A DNA stretch of 64,000 bases from Nepenthes gracilis (Eukaryota > Streptophyta > Magnoliopsida > Caryophyllales > Nepenthaceae): assembly GCA_033239525.1 (NCBI GenBank), contig BSYO01000003.1:22151716-22215715 (forward strand), in the 5' to 3' direction. The notes under the pieces were generated by a model. That model was not told the origin of the DNA, made no database searches, and saw only the letters and a program-made list of their open reading frames with translations. The position numbers were made by a program, and so were the translations under genes. Position 1 is the first letter of the stretch, and each line of letters opens with the position of its first letter. Positions 10,461-21,150 of the stretch are shown here, piece after piece.

Positions 10461-12004
10461 TCACCCGTCCTCCGGTCCGAAAGTTTGTCGAGGCCTCTGA
10501 AGGAAACGATTGAGGTGTCCCCTCTTGATCAGCTCCTCGATTTCCTTCTGCAGAGTCCTGCAATCTTCCGTCCTGTGACCCCCGGAGCGATGGTAGTCAC
10601 AGTACTTCGTTTGGTCCCCACCCTCCGGGTTCTTCAGTGGCTTGGGCCACCTTAGAAACTTTTCTCCCCGAATTTGTATCAGGACGTTGGTGCGGGTATC
10701 ATTTAGCGGCATAAAGTGCACAGGCCGCGGCTCTTTCCAAGTGCTCTGCTCGGCCTTGTGCTGCTTCTTCATTGCCTGGGAACCCTGATAGTCCTCGGCC
10801 TTCCTCTTGCTCTCCACCGTCTGCTGGTGAGGGTGATCGTCCCTCTCTGGCCTCTTGGCGTCGTTGGCCTCTTCGGCCGCGATATAACCTCTAGCCACAG
10901 TCTCGGCCTCTATGAAGGTCTGGGGGCCCTTGTGGATGAGGTGCTTGAAGAAAGCACCTCATTCGAGAGCCGAGAGGAAGGCGTTTAGTTTCACCTCATT
11001 GGTCAGCCTCGGGATTTGCCTGGCTTCAGCCACAAATCAGGCCAGGAATCCCCTCAAAATCTCCCTGGCACCCTGCTTGATCGGGGTGAGGTGCCAGGGC
11101 TGCTTATCCACCCTCCTGCTGGAGGCAAACTGAGATAGGAAAGCCGTCGCCAAGTTTCCAAAGTCACGGATGGAGTCCACAGGTATCCCGTAGAACCATA
11201 TCCGCGTGTCCCCTTTTAGAGTCAAAGGGAAGCACTGGCATATGGTGGTTTCGTCCAGGCCCTGGAGGCTCAGGTGTTCCCTGAAATGATTGAGGTGATC
11301 CATGGGATCACCACTGCCATCTTATACCTCCAGATTAGGCATTTTGAATTTTAGAGGAAGCGTCCTTGTCCTGATCTCCATAGAAAACGGAGACTGGAGT
11401 GCTTTGGCCCCTCCTCCATTGCTCTCTCGGAGCACCAAGTTCCATCCTCTTTCCGGTCTATCCTCCACTCGAGGTGGGGCAGCCGCCTTTTTTTCGTTGA
11501 GGTAATGCCTCAACTCGTAGGGCTCCTGAACTGTACGGCGCTCAGGGGCCGTGCGGGCTCATCGTGGGGGAGCGTCTCATGGAACCGCCTCTGGTTGTTG
11601 CGCTCCCGGCCGGTTCCGCTGGACCACGGAGTGGCGCTTCTCGGGGCTCTCTTCTCGGACCCAAGGACCCGGTCAGCCCTCAACCCTCCGAGGGGCTCTG
11701 CTGCTGGAAGCCACCTGAGTCCTCGGGTTGTCATGTCGATTGGGTGGCCTTTCACAGCGATTGCCTTCTCTATTTCCTCCTGGGACGCTCTGGCTTGGGA
11801 GGCCTTGGAGGGAGCCCCCCTGAATTGCTCCTCGATCTTGGAGCAGATCGTGTTGAAGGCCTAGGACATGCCGTCTATTCTGGCCGCCAATGCCCTAACC
11901 GTAGTGTCAGGGTGATTCTCCACCCTAGTGCAGGGGTCGGGACCGCCATTGTGTGAGGCCACCTCTTTAGCGGGTGCACTTGCCTGTGCCCTCGTGTTTA
12001 CTAT
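10461..12004 (-). pseudogene. gag of Tat element 1
   Basis: A gag core (MDHLNHFREHLSLQG, then FPLTLKGDTRIWFYGIP and LATAFLSQFASSRR, 11303-11037) is followed by a nucleocapsid part with KYCDYHRSGGHRTEDC (zinc knuckle) and LQKEIEELIKRGHL. The start codon appears lost: element 2 has ATG at the equivalent place (45454-45452), where this copy reads ATA (12004-12002). Two TGA stops (near 11038 and 10966) stand where the element 2 sequence or family pattern suggests Arg, i.e. CGA to TGA. The N-terminal part (11510-11990) also has stops and a frame change. Gag would form the virus-like particle shell. Confidence 0.82.
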
Positions 12005-12081
12005 TTTGAGGCTTGAAGTTGAACTTGTTGTGTTGTTCGCGTACTTTTTGAAAAGATGTAAAAAGTAGACTTTTAGTCGCT

Positions 12082-12099
12082 TCTCACAGACGGCGCCAA
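12082..12099 (-). promoter_or_regulatory. Primer binding site of Tat element 1
   Basis: Immediately inside the 5' LTR the minus strand reads TTGGCGCCGTCTGTGAG. TGGCGCCGTCTGTG is the primer site commonly seen in Tat/Ogre elements, reported as complementary to a tRNA-Arg 3' end. The tRNA identity is from memory. Element 2 has the same site with one change. Confidence 0.75.
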
Positions 12100-12100
12100 T

Positions 12101-13010
12101 GTTGCATCTGTGCGTTCCGGCCGTCCTTCTATTGAAGTATGAGTGGCCTTATGCGTTTGCGGATGGGCAGAAACGGGCAACACAAAGTAAATAGAAAGCG
12201 AACAGTGGAGACGGAGTGCAAGGACACAAAGAAAACACACAATTTATGTGAAAAATCCCATTATACAAGAAGGGGTAAAAACCACGGCAACGGACGAAAA
12301 GTCCGAGAAGTTTCACTATTACGGCGAATGAGTACAATGAGAACCTGTGGAGCTATTCGTCTCCACAGTGAGTTACAATGTATGAAGTCTTGCTTCTTTC
12401 TTTCCTTCACTCTTTCTCTTTACCTTTTCTCTTCTTCATCGAGAATTCTTTACTGAGTATACTCAGACAAAATTTTTCGGAATCCCCTCTTAGAAACCTG
12501 AAAGGGGGTATTTATAAGAGAGATGATGTCGTTAGAAAGGGGACACGTGATACTGACGCGTCAGGGCTGCCTGCCACTAACTCTATAGGTGCGGCGTGAC
12601 AGGGACACCTATCGCAACCTGCAGATACAGCGTGCAGGGGCGCCTGCCCTGCAGATACGGCGTGTCAGAGGCCGTTGATCACTCGTGGCAGCACGTGCTC
12701 TGCGAGTCATCTGAGTTGGCATCCTCGGTCATTTCGGCTTTTTATCCTGAGGGCACGAGTAGGTTGTGGCCGTCCTCATGGTTTGGTTGATGACGTCAGT
12801 CATACATGGCGTCTTCGTTCTTATTTGGGTCAAAGTGTCCTCCCGGACTGCCATTGCTATTTTTGGTTTCTCAGTTTTAGTCCGCGGGCGCTTGGGACTA
12901 ACTCAGTCTTTTGGGCCTAGTTGGGCTCGTGGGCCTCTTGGACCAGCTTACCCTTGTGATCTTCTGGGCCCGCAATCGCAATTTTGGACCTTGGGTCCTG
13001 AAACCCATCA
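12101..13010 (-). repeat. 5' LTR of Tat element 1
   Basis: Starts TGTTGCATCT and ends ACCCATCA on the plus strand. It is the full-length partner of 2718-3626. As the element is transcribed leftwards, this is its promoter LTR. Confidence 0.93.
12509..12516 (-). promoter_or_regulatory. TATA box in the 5' LTR of Tat element 1
   Basis: The minus strand reads TATAAATA, conserved at 3126-3133 in the other LTR. A CACGTG core (12544-12549) lies just upstream. That palindrome is the centre of plant G-box/ABRE elements, so stress or light responsiveness is possible but inferred. Confidence 0.6.
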
Positions 13011-13015
13011 ATTCT
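13011..13015. repeat. Target-site duplication ATTCT (right) of Tat element 1
   Basis: Identical to 2713-2717, directly after the CA end of the right LTR. Confidence 0.9.
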
Positions 13016-13049
13016 AATTTATAAACTTAATGATTCTAACTTGATGATT

Positions 13050-14210
13050 TCATGCATAAACTAATAAATGATTCCCGATAGATAAATTTTGTTTCTTGGA
13101 AACATGACAATGAGGTGGGATTTTTGTTAAAGTAACACTTTTCAACTTTTCAGCAGAATTTATTTTAATAATTGATAATACTGAAATAAATATTATTTTA
13201 GAACATGTTTATTAATCAAATAATTTTTTTAAAAATTCAAAACCTTTCATTTACTTAATCACTTTATGTATACTCAGTGAATGACCTAATTTGTTAGTAC
13301 TATTGGTGAAATTATGAAGTCGAGATGTATGATTTTCTAGCTCATTATCTAAAAGTTTTGCTTGTATCTCCTAAACCTCTTTCTCTTCGCTAATTGTAAA
13401 AAATATTTTAGAAGATTTTTAAAGTTGGATTTTAAGAATCTATTTTTCATACCCTCCTTCACTCTTTGTTTCTTTATTAACTTTAGACTCACTTTAAACA
13501 AAATTTATATGCTTCTTCTAAGCCATTATCATCATCAATGTTACCATCAACATTTGTTCCTTGAGCTAAGTTCTCATTACTTATTATTGAGGAAGATGAA
13601 GGCCATATAATAAACTTGATTGTTTGTCAGCTTTTATTCATACCATTCTCTGCACACTCATTATTCAAAAAGCTTGCCTTTAATCATTTTCTTTTGAACC
13701 TTAAATACTTGGGATATTTAGGTCTTGTATGACCAAAATTTTGGCACTCATAATATCTAATATTAATGCATCCTTTTTGAATTTGAGTCCTAGGACTCTT
13801 TGTTATATGATTTTTCTTACTTTTGATTGATTGAGACACTTTGCACTGTTCATATATTTTGATTGCCTTTAAACAATTTTTAAATCTCCTAGCCAATAAT
13901 TCTACTTCTTCATAATCTATTGATTCATCTTTGGCTTCATCTCTAGAATAATCTTTTATAGTTTTCAAGGTAAGGAATATAGTTTTTCAATCTTGGGATA
14001 AAATAAGTTTATAAATTTATAACAACCCTACTAATTTATTTTTTATTTTTTAATTTTGATGACATCTAGATGCTTGCTTTCTTACACTGCAGTCACCTTT
14101 CAGAAAGAGATCTTAATATTCTTCTAATAATTTTTTATTTAACAATTCTTTAACCAAGATTAAATGTAGAGTTGATAATGTCATTATGTTAAGCATAAAA
14201 TGTATCAAAA
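13050..14210 (-). pseudogene. Ty1/copia gag remnant
   Basis: On minus, 14210-13970 decays from a UBN2-type gag: words resembling 'NILRSLSERW...QCKKASI' recur with stops. 13968-13684 is open and has DYSRDEAKDESIDYEEVELL, then a knuckle-like YYECQNFGHTRPKYPK followed by basic residues. The first Cys of that CCHC motif is replaced by Tyr. 13610-13300 continues with an acidic stretch and a Leu/Glu/Lys-rich stretch like the region after the knuckle in copia/Sirevirus gag. No LTRs could be assigned. It would have been the nucleic-acid-binding shell protein. Confidence 0.6.
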
Positions 14211-15887
14211 TTGTTAAGCCCCAAAATTTGATCCCCATATTGATAATTGGCAAGATCATTCAATAATAATTAATAGATCTAATTAACTTTAGGACGTAAC
14301 CTCCAAGTCGATTTTTTGATCGACCCAAAAATAATAATTAATTAAATCATAGCACCCAAATTTGCCACGTTTAAAAGTAGCTTCGAATACCAACTACATC
14401 ATGACGTTGGATCATATGTAAATAGTTATATCTAATAAAAAAAAAGTAGAATAACTATATCCATAATAGATTGATACTAGATAAACCAACATCATTCGTT
14501 TAATTACAAATTATAGTTTGAATAATATAAACTTTATAAATTACTGATCAGAAACAAAATATATCATTAATTGACCAATATTTCTAATCCTAATATCTTT
14601 GAATATCTCTTCCACCAGTCCTACTCATACAACAAGTATCTGATCCACTAATCTGATGTGTTAGCAAAAAGAAAAATACGAGTGAACAAAAAATTCAGCA
14701 ATATATATAATTTCAAATTTAAAATATAATGTATATAAAAGCATGCTGGGAGAACAATGAATCAAATTCATATGAAATATCGTAAATTCCATGACAAACG
14801 TGTATAGCTCTTCAAAATTTTTTTTATTCTTATTCCGATTGTACCATAAAATTTATAGTCAATTATGTAAATTCTTAGGGATTAAGGGCCAGTGGAGCCT
14901 TATTAACTAAAAGTGCAAATAATCAAAATCCAAATTATATTTATTTTCACACAAATAAATGCCTTACACTATAATTCAATATTCATATGTGGACCATCAT
15001 ATATATATATATCACATTATAGATGGGATCGAACGCTACTTTCACTCATAAATAATAGATTCGAACCTTAATTACTACTATAATATATTAAGGTATACCA
15101 TAATATACCACTGTTGAACTTATTACAATAGTCTAATACATAAATAAATAAAATTTTTATACAATTTTACATAATTCTTATATTTTTTCAATTCGGAGAA
15201 TATGTTCATAATTCCTTAGCAAATTGTAGAATTTTTCTTCAATTCCTTATCATACATACTTTAAATTCTACATAAAGTTGACATGTTGAAATTTAAAATA
15301 TTTAAAGTTAAATTATATAATTTTTAAAAATATATAATTATTTTTGATAAATTAGTGTAAGAAAATCAGCAATATATTTTCAAAAGCAAACATGTAAGGC
15401 AATTTTGAAAAATTTTAGAACATACAAATCATATATTTTGTAAATTTAAACTTACAGAATATTATATACGAATTTAAAGTACCAGAGAGTCATTTTACCA
15501 CGAATTTGATACATAAAAGTAAAAAAATTATAGAAAAATAACATAATAATCCAAAATATATAAACTAAAAACATGATTTTCATAGAGATTACAAAGAATA
15601 AGAGTAAAGATTCATATTTGTGAAGTATCATTATCTTAATTATGAAAATATATCATGCATAAGCATTAAAAATAATAAATTCTTAAAGAAATGAAAAGAA
15701 TTTAGCAATAAGGAAACAAAGGTCTAGAATGTATTTGTCTTGACTCCAAATTATCAAAATCTTACTTTGATTCACTAGAATTTGACTTCTTTAACTTCAT
15801 CTCTCTCTTCTCCTCTTATCATTCTCCGTTATTTCTCAAAATCAGATAAAAAATGATAAAAAAATCAGTCAGACATAATATCTATAA
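14211..15887. other. AT-rich DNA without recognisable gene
   Basis: No coding similarity seen. 15070-15115 (core 'actataatatattaaggta') is matched in inverted orientation by 23240-23285. There is a short (AT)n run near 15000. Confidence 0.5.
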
Positions 15888-15892
15888 AAAAT

Positions 15893-16231
15893 TGACATAT
15901 AAGCGTGCGCCCAGCACGCGTCAAGCATCGTTGTTAAACCCAATGGCGCACAAGCGTTGCATCGACCGTTCAAGCATCCTTCAGGCAACTATCGAGTGCA
16001 AATACAATAAAAAAATATGCTCGAACTCCGATTAGATGTCAGTCAGGCGTGAATTCCCTACCAAGAATACGTATCGGTGTGCGTCAGGTGCCTATTAAGT
16101 ATCCTTCAACTCGATATAACCTGGTTTAACTTTGACTTTAACCCACATAATTATTCTTCTTTGACGTCAACTTTTTATCTTAATATAATTAATCGTAATT
16201 AAATTTTGAAATTCAAAACTCATACTTTATA
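15893..16231 (-). repeat. Probable 3' LTR of the truncated chromovirus
   Basis: The right part aligns with 18903-19119 (shared 'cagaatacgta'-like, 'gcgtcaggtgc' and 'ttaatcatgattaaatttt'-like words in the same order). The boundary at 16231 is followed on the internal side by a purine-rich tract (AAGGAGGGAGAAA on minus). The left boundary at TGACATAT is inferred from the AAAAT flank. Confidence 0.55.
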
Positions 16232-16269
16232 TTTCTCCCTCCTTATAAAAATTTTATCTTTGAAATTTA

Positions 16270-16450
16270 ACGTTTCTCATCGAAGAAATAAATGTGGGTA
16301 CTTCTCCTGAATCTCTTCTTCTTTTTCCCATGTGGCTTCTTCATGCGAATGATTTCTTCATAAGACTTTCATTAGCAAAATTACTTTCGTCTGAAATACT
16401 TGATCCCTTCTCCTTAAAATTTGAACCGATTCCTCAATATATGTCAATTT
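16270..16450 (-). pseudogene. Chromodomain of the truncated chromovirus
   Basis: The minus frame reads YIEESVQILRRRDQVFQTK, then KVL, a stop, then RNHSHEEATWEKEEEI and EKYPHLFL. This is the classic chromodomain end of plant chromovirus integrase (pattern KVLWxNHSxEEATWE), which targets integration to heterochromatin. The Trp between VL and RNH is now a stop. Confidence 0.8.
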
Positions 16451-17575
16451 TTTTTTATCATTAATGGCTCATATTCAATAATGTGTGATGGTTCATAAAC
16501 ATACTTTCAAAGTGTTATCACGTGGAATGCATTGTGAATATCTCCAAAATTTAGTGGTAAAGCCAATCTGTAAGCTACTTTACTGATTCTCTCTAAAATC
16601 TTGAACGGTTTTATAAATTTCGGCTTCAAATTTTCTCTTATCCCAAATCTAGAAAATTTTTTTAATGGCAATATCTTTAAAAATATATGATCTCCAACAT
16701 TAAAATTTAACTCAAATCTTCTTTGATCAGTATAACTCTTCTGTCGACTTTAGATGACATTTAACTAATCGTCGATCAAACAAATCTTGTCAAATATCTC
16801 TTAAATAATTTTCAGTCCCAAAAGTCTTCTGTCTCTAATCTTCTCCAAATGAATAGGAGAATGATATTTTCTTCCATATGGAGCTTCACATGGGGCCATA
16901 TCATTACTCGTTTGATAGCTATTGTTGTATATAAATTCGTCTAATGACAGAAAGCGGTCCCAATTACCTTTCATTTCTAAAATTAAAACTCAAATATGTC
17001 ATCTAAAATTTTTATTATTGTCCATCTGTCTCAGGATGATAGGCTGTGCTAATTTTAAATTAGTCCCTAACTCTCGATGTAAGCATTCTTAGAGGTCTCG
17101 ATCTGATATAATTGAAGTTGGTACTCCGTACAATCTGACTACCTTATTAATGTATAATATCACTAGTTGATCCCTAGAAATGTCATCCGAATGGTTATGA
17201 AGTGAGCCAATCTACAATAACCTAAATAGCGTTATGATTTCTTAGTGTCCTTGGGAATTCCATGATAAAATTATCTGTTATGCCTTCCTACTTTTAACTG
17301 GGAGTTGGCATGGGTTGTAAGAAACCTAATAGTTTCTTATACTCGGCATTCAATTATTGACATATCAAAGACTTTCCCACATAAACCGCACTTTTTTTTT
17401 TCATATTTTTCTACCAAAATATATTTTTTAAATCTTGATACATTTTGTTAATTCTCGGATGGATAATGTATTTTGATCGATGAGCCTCATTTATGATATC
17501 TTCATGTAATTTTTTAACATTTGGCACATATATCCGTTCCCAAAACCTCAAACTCTATTGACCCGTACACTAAAA
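16451..17575 (-). pseudogene. Integrase of the truncated chromovirus
   Basis: The minus strand has fragments such as GNWDRFLSLDEFIYNNSYQ and MAPCEAPYGRKYHSP (16960-16840). Near the insert it has VPNVKKLHEDIINEAHRSKY, then MYQDLKNIFWW (17545-17410). These fit the core C-terminus and the linker/zinc-finger part of gypsy integrase. Many stops and frameshifts. Confidence 0.75.
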
Positions 17576-18150
17576 CCTATCCCTCCTTAGGAGAGCTCTC
17601 GTGTTTCCTAGGGAGCTCTCCGATCAAACGAGAGAGAATAGTGGGTGTGGGGCTATGCCCCAAGACTTAGAGCTTTGCTTTAAATAATAAACCCTATCTT
17701 CTTTCAGAGGAGGTCGCCCATATTCCAAACAAGGAGGGCGAACTCCGATCAACTCTTTCGGTCTAGCTAGTCTTTCCTTTCTTCAAGTTCAAGTGACTTT
17801 CGAAGTTTGCAATTCCAGTTAAGGAATTAAGTAAGGACTTCTCCTTTCCAGTCTTGAGTCTCCAAACAGTAAATTACAGGGTATGGAGCCGACGTCGCAG
17901 TATAAACCACAGCCATTAATGCTCCCTAGGCTTAACTAGGGACCATAGCCTTAGTAGCACTAAAGGGGCCCCCCACTTCCCTTTAGTGCCCTATAGACTG
18001 TATGCAGGGCAATCTGATAGTTGATGGGGGCACTTGCTCCTATAATGCCCGGAGTTAAATGCCATCCTTACCAGATTGATAGCCACCTTCTTATTGCCCT
18101 TGCTCCTATCTAAAAGGTATAATTGGAAGGTGCCTTCTTACATATCACTA
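17576..18150. other. Non-transposon insert, candidate organellar (mitochondrial) DNA fragment
   Basis: This block breaks the chromovirus linker between integrase (left) and RNase H (right). Its base composition is visibly more GC-balanced than its surroundings. Its texture (purine/pyrimidine words such as 'ggagagctctc', 'ggaggtcgccc') resembles plant mitochondrial intergenic DNA. I recognise no organellar gene in it. A nuclear mitochondrial insertion is an inference; another transposon fragment is possible. Confidence 0.4.
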
Positions 18151-18890
18151 ACAATACCTACAAGATGGATCATCCATTTAAACTTCCTTAATTCGTTTCA
18201 AAATTTTTGGTTGTACTTGAAAATGAGACAATATCATTCGTGTACCTTGGAAGTGCCTTTTAATATCCTATTATTTCACACAATCAAGCATTTTTACCTC
18301 TTTGATCCTTAAATGAGCAACAAAATTTTCCATTTAATAATTCAAAGCATCCGCTACAACGATGACCTTTTTCGATTAGTATTGAATTTTATAATCATAA
18401 TCTTTCAGAAAATCTATCCATCTTCTCTATTCCATGATCAATTCTTTTTAAGAAAATAAATATTTAAGAATTTTATCGTCAAAATATACCAAAAACATTT
18501 TCTTAGTAAAGATAATGCCTTCAAATTTTTAGCACAAAAATCGCCACTGCCAATTCTAGATCTTGCGTCAGATAATTTCTTTTATGTGTCTTCAATTGCT
18601 ATGATCCATACATATTCACATTCCCATGCTACATCAGGACGCACACTAATTTGGTCTTAAATGCATTGTTATACATCACGAATCCTTTGAATCCTTTAAA
18701 AATTGCCAAAATCAGGGCTGTCGTTAGACAATCCTTTAATTCTTGAAAACTTCTTTCAGAATCCTTCACCCAATTAAAGTTTACTTCCTTTCGTGCCAGC
18801 CAGGTTAGGAGCATAACAATCCTGGAAAAGTTTTCAATAACTTTTTGATAATAACCTGCCATTTGCAAAAAGTTTTTGATTTTGGAAATA
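18151..18890 (-). pseudogene. RT C-terminus and RNase H of the truncated chromovirus
   Basis: The minus frame 18868-18629 contains MAGYYQKVIENFSRIVMLLT, then FNWVKDSERSFQELKDCLTT and FVMYNNAFKTKLVCVLM, matching the thumb/connection region of gypsy RT running into RNase H. In the RNase H the expected SDAS motif reads NNAF, so a key Asp is lost. 18420-18330 shows the end of RNase H (YKIQY, then VADAL-like), frame-broken. Further left a Gln-rich linker resembles the pre-integrase linker. Confidence 0.8.
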
Positions 18891-18902
18891 ACACATTGGA
18901 AA

Positions 18903-19119
18903 ATACAGTCGAACTCCCGTCAAGCATCAATTAGGTACGATATTCTTGCCCAGAATACGTATGACCGCACGTCAGGTGCTGATTAAACATTCTTTAGCTT
19001 GATGTGACCCGATCCAATGTTAACTTTGACCAACATAATCTTTCTTCTCTGATCTCAACTTCTTATCTTAATTTAATTAATCATGATTAAATTTTAAAAT
19101 TCAGAATTTGTACCTTACA
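18903..19119 (-). repeat. Partial 5' LTR of the truncated chromovirus
   Basis: Aligns to the right two-thirds of 15893-16231. On minus it starts TGTAAGGTAC, where the other copy starts TATAAAGTAT. The part next to the primer site is deleted. Confidence 0.6.
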
Positions 19120-20189
19120 AAAATATTCATCTTTGTTCCTTTTTTTAATTCCTCGAATTTTAAGGTCAACGTTGGTAGCTTTGAGCATTTAACAATTTTG
19201 GTACCTTCACGCACAAGTTTGAGAATTTTTTAAATATATTTAAATTTATTGTACAAAATTATAAGGTCTAATAGTTCACAATCATACAAATTATAGTTAA
19301 ACTAGCTAAATTAATATAGATAAAATTAAGATTAATGACCATGGAGAATAAATTAAAAAAAAAAAGAGGTAAAAACTCAGAAACCAGATGCTTGACCCAA
19401 GATGCAATAGTGACACAAAAATTATTCGATAGAACTGGTTAGTAACCGAATTAGTTCTCATTGATAAAAAGGCAGCACCCTAGGTAAGAAGGCAGCCTGA
19501 TTGCTAAATTTTCATCAAATTAGCAATCGAATTAAATTTGATGGGCTAACTACATCCCAGGCAACAGCAGTAGTTTGAGCAGCTGTATATATATATATAT
19601 AACAACTCAGCAAGGGGCAACACTTGGCAGCAGCTTTAGTAGCAAAATACAACATGACAGCACCAGTAAAGTCAGCAAACTAAGCTGACAGCAACATGCC
19701 ACAACAAAAGTCCTAGGAACTGATAAAGTTCAACAAATTCAGTAGCCACACGACAGCTTTCTAAGGCCATAAAATAGCATATTAACTTAGCAAAATTTAC
19801 ATGGATAATTCAACAAAATTAGACTAGTGAATTAGCAAAATATTAGGGGACAACTAAGCTAATTTAGAGAAGCATGCTGGTAGAAGCTCATTCCATATGG
19901 GATGAGTCAACAATGGCCTCAAAAATTTATATAAGACCATGTGAAAAGTAGAAGGGAAAAGAAAAATGAAAGGGAAGTAGAAGGAAGAACCGAAAGACAG
20001 AAAGGAGAAGGAGAAAAATCAGTATTCTGTGGTTTTTCAGCTAAATTTTTGGGCAAATGTACACTATATTTTTCCTTCAATTATTGTTGATTTGTATTGA
20101 TTTTTCTTAAATATTATTACTCAAATACTAAAATTTCTTACTCTACTATACTATTTTAATCATATCATCATTATAGAATAGGAAATAAA
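19120..20189 (+). other. AT-rich DNA with an LTR-promoter-like stretch
   Basis: TTATATAAG (19928-19935) is followed by about 90 bases of purine-rich sequence, as at the transcription start of many plant LTRs. A short (AT)n lies near 19585. No matching second LTR or coding region was found, so I do not call an element. Confidence 0.35.
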
Positions 20190-21150
20190 TCAGTTGAAGT
20201 TGCTAAACCAGTAGGTGCTGATGCTGAATTTTTCAGGTGTAAAAAGTAGCCTAAACCGACCACTAGACCAGTCCCTGAATCAGCCATTAATTTAACAATT
20301 GCATCGGCCAAAGTATCATTGCTGATGCTTATTTTTTTCAACTATAGAAATTAGGTGAACTAGCCCTTAAATTAGTAACTGATCTAGATGATGCATGCTA
20401 AAATTTACAGCCTTTGAAAATAGGTTGAATCGGGCTCTAAACTAGTTGAATCGGTAGCTGAACCGGCCAAGCCACCATGTACTAAGGTTAAACTGTCAAC
20501 TTGTGAACTAGTTGCCAAAGATACTCTGAATCAGCTATTGAACTGGGCCCTTAAACAGCAATAAAACTAGGTAATAGTATCTATACTGATGCTGAAATTG
20601 TAACATATGAAAATAGGTTAAATTGTGCCCTAAATTGGTTGAACCGACAAGCAAATCAGTCAAGATGTCATGTGATAATGTTAAAGTGTCAACCTGTAAA
20701 ATTAGGCTCGACCCGACCACTGAACAGGGACCTTACATAGCAACAGAACCGGTTCTGGTATCCATACTAATGCTGAACTTAGTAGCCTAGGAAAATAGAT
20801 TAAATCGGTAGTTGAACTAGCAAAGCCATCATATACTAAGACTGAACTGTAAACCTATGAACCGGCTGCCAAATATACCTTGAACTGGCTACTAAACTGG
20901 ACCCTTAAATAGCAACAGAACCGGCAAACTCCATCCATGCTAATGCTAAAATTACAGCCTGTAAAAATAGGTTAAATCGGGTTCTAAACCGGTTGAACCG
21001 GTAGCCAAATCTGCTAAGGTGTCATGCAGTGATGATGAAGTGTCAACTTGTAAAATTAGACTTGAACTGCCACTTGAACTGTGTATTAAATCAGTAATTG
21101 AACCCGTTGGAAGTATCCATGTTGATGCTGAAATTTGCAGCTACTAAACC
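20190..21150. repeat. Degenerate tandem units of about 180 bp
   Basis: The landmark 'gatgctgaaa' (and variants) recurs at about 20393, 20588, 20769, 20942 and 21124, i.e. spacings of 195, 181, 173 and 182 bp. Each unit carries 'aaaataggttaaatc', 'gaaccggtagcc'-like and 'tgtcaacctgtaaaatt'-like blocks. CCGG and CGGC words stand out against the AT-rich background. Confidence 0.75.

Larger units (their letters stand above)
2718..13010 (-). mobile_element. Tat-lineage Ty3/gypsy LTR retrotransposon, element 1
   Basis: A 10.3-kb element bounded by 909- and 910-bp LTRs that start TGTTGC and end CA, flanked by a perfect 5-bp duplication ATTCT. The minus strand reads, from the right, primer binding site, gag, protease, reverse transcriptase, native RNase H, a second RNase H and integrase. 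That order, together with two RNase H domains, is diagnostic of the Tat lineage. Between integrase and the 3' LTR lie a 40-bp tandem array and a plus-strand (antisense) gene. Over the first 190 bp the two LTRs differ at roughly one base in ten by eye, so this is not a recent insertion. At least eight stops and a lost gag start codon make it non-autonomous. Confidence 0.95.
15893..19119 (-). mobile_element. Truncated chromovirus (Ty3/gypsy), interrupted by foreign block
   Basis: Read from the right on minus: a partial 5' LTR (19119-18903), RT C-terminus, RNase H, an unrelated insert (17576-18150), integrase, chromodomain, polypurine tract, 3' LTR. Gag, protease and the RT N-terminus are missing; the LTR remnant abuts RT directly, so an internal deletion removed them together with the primer site. 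AAAAT flanks both proposed ends (15888-15892 and 19120-19124). In such AT-rich DNA this is only weak support. Confidence 0.7.
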
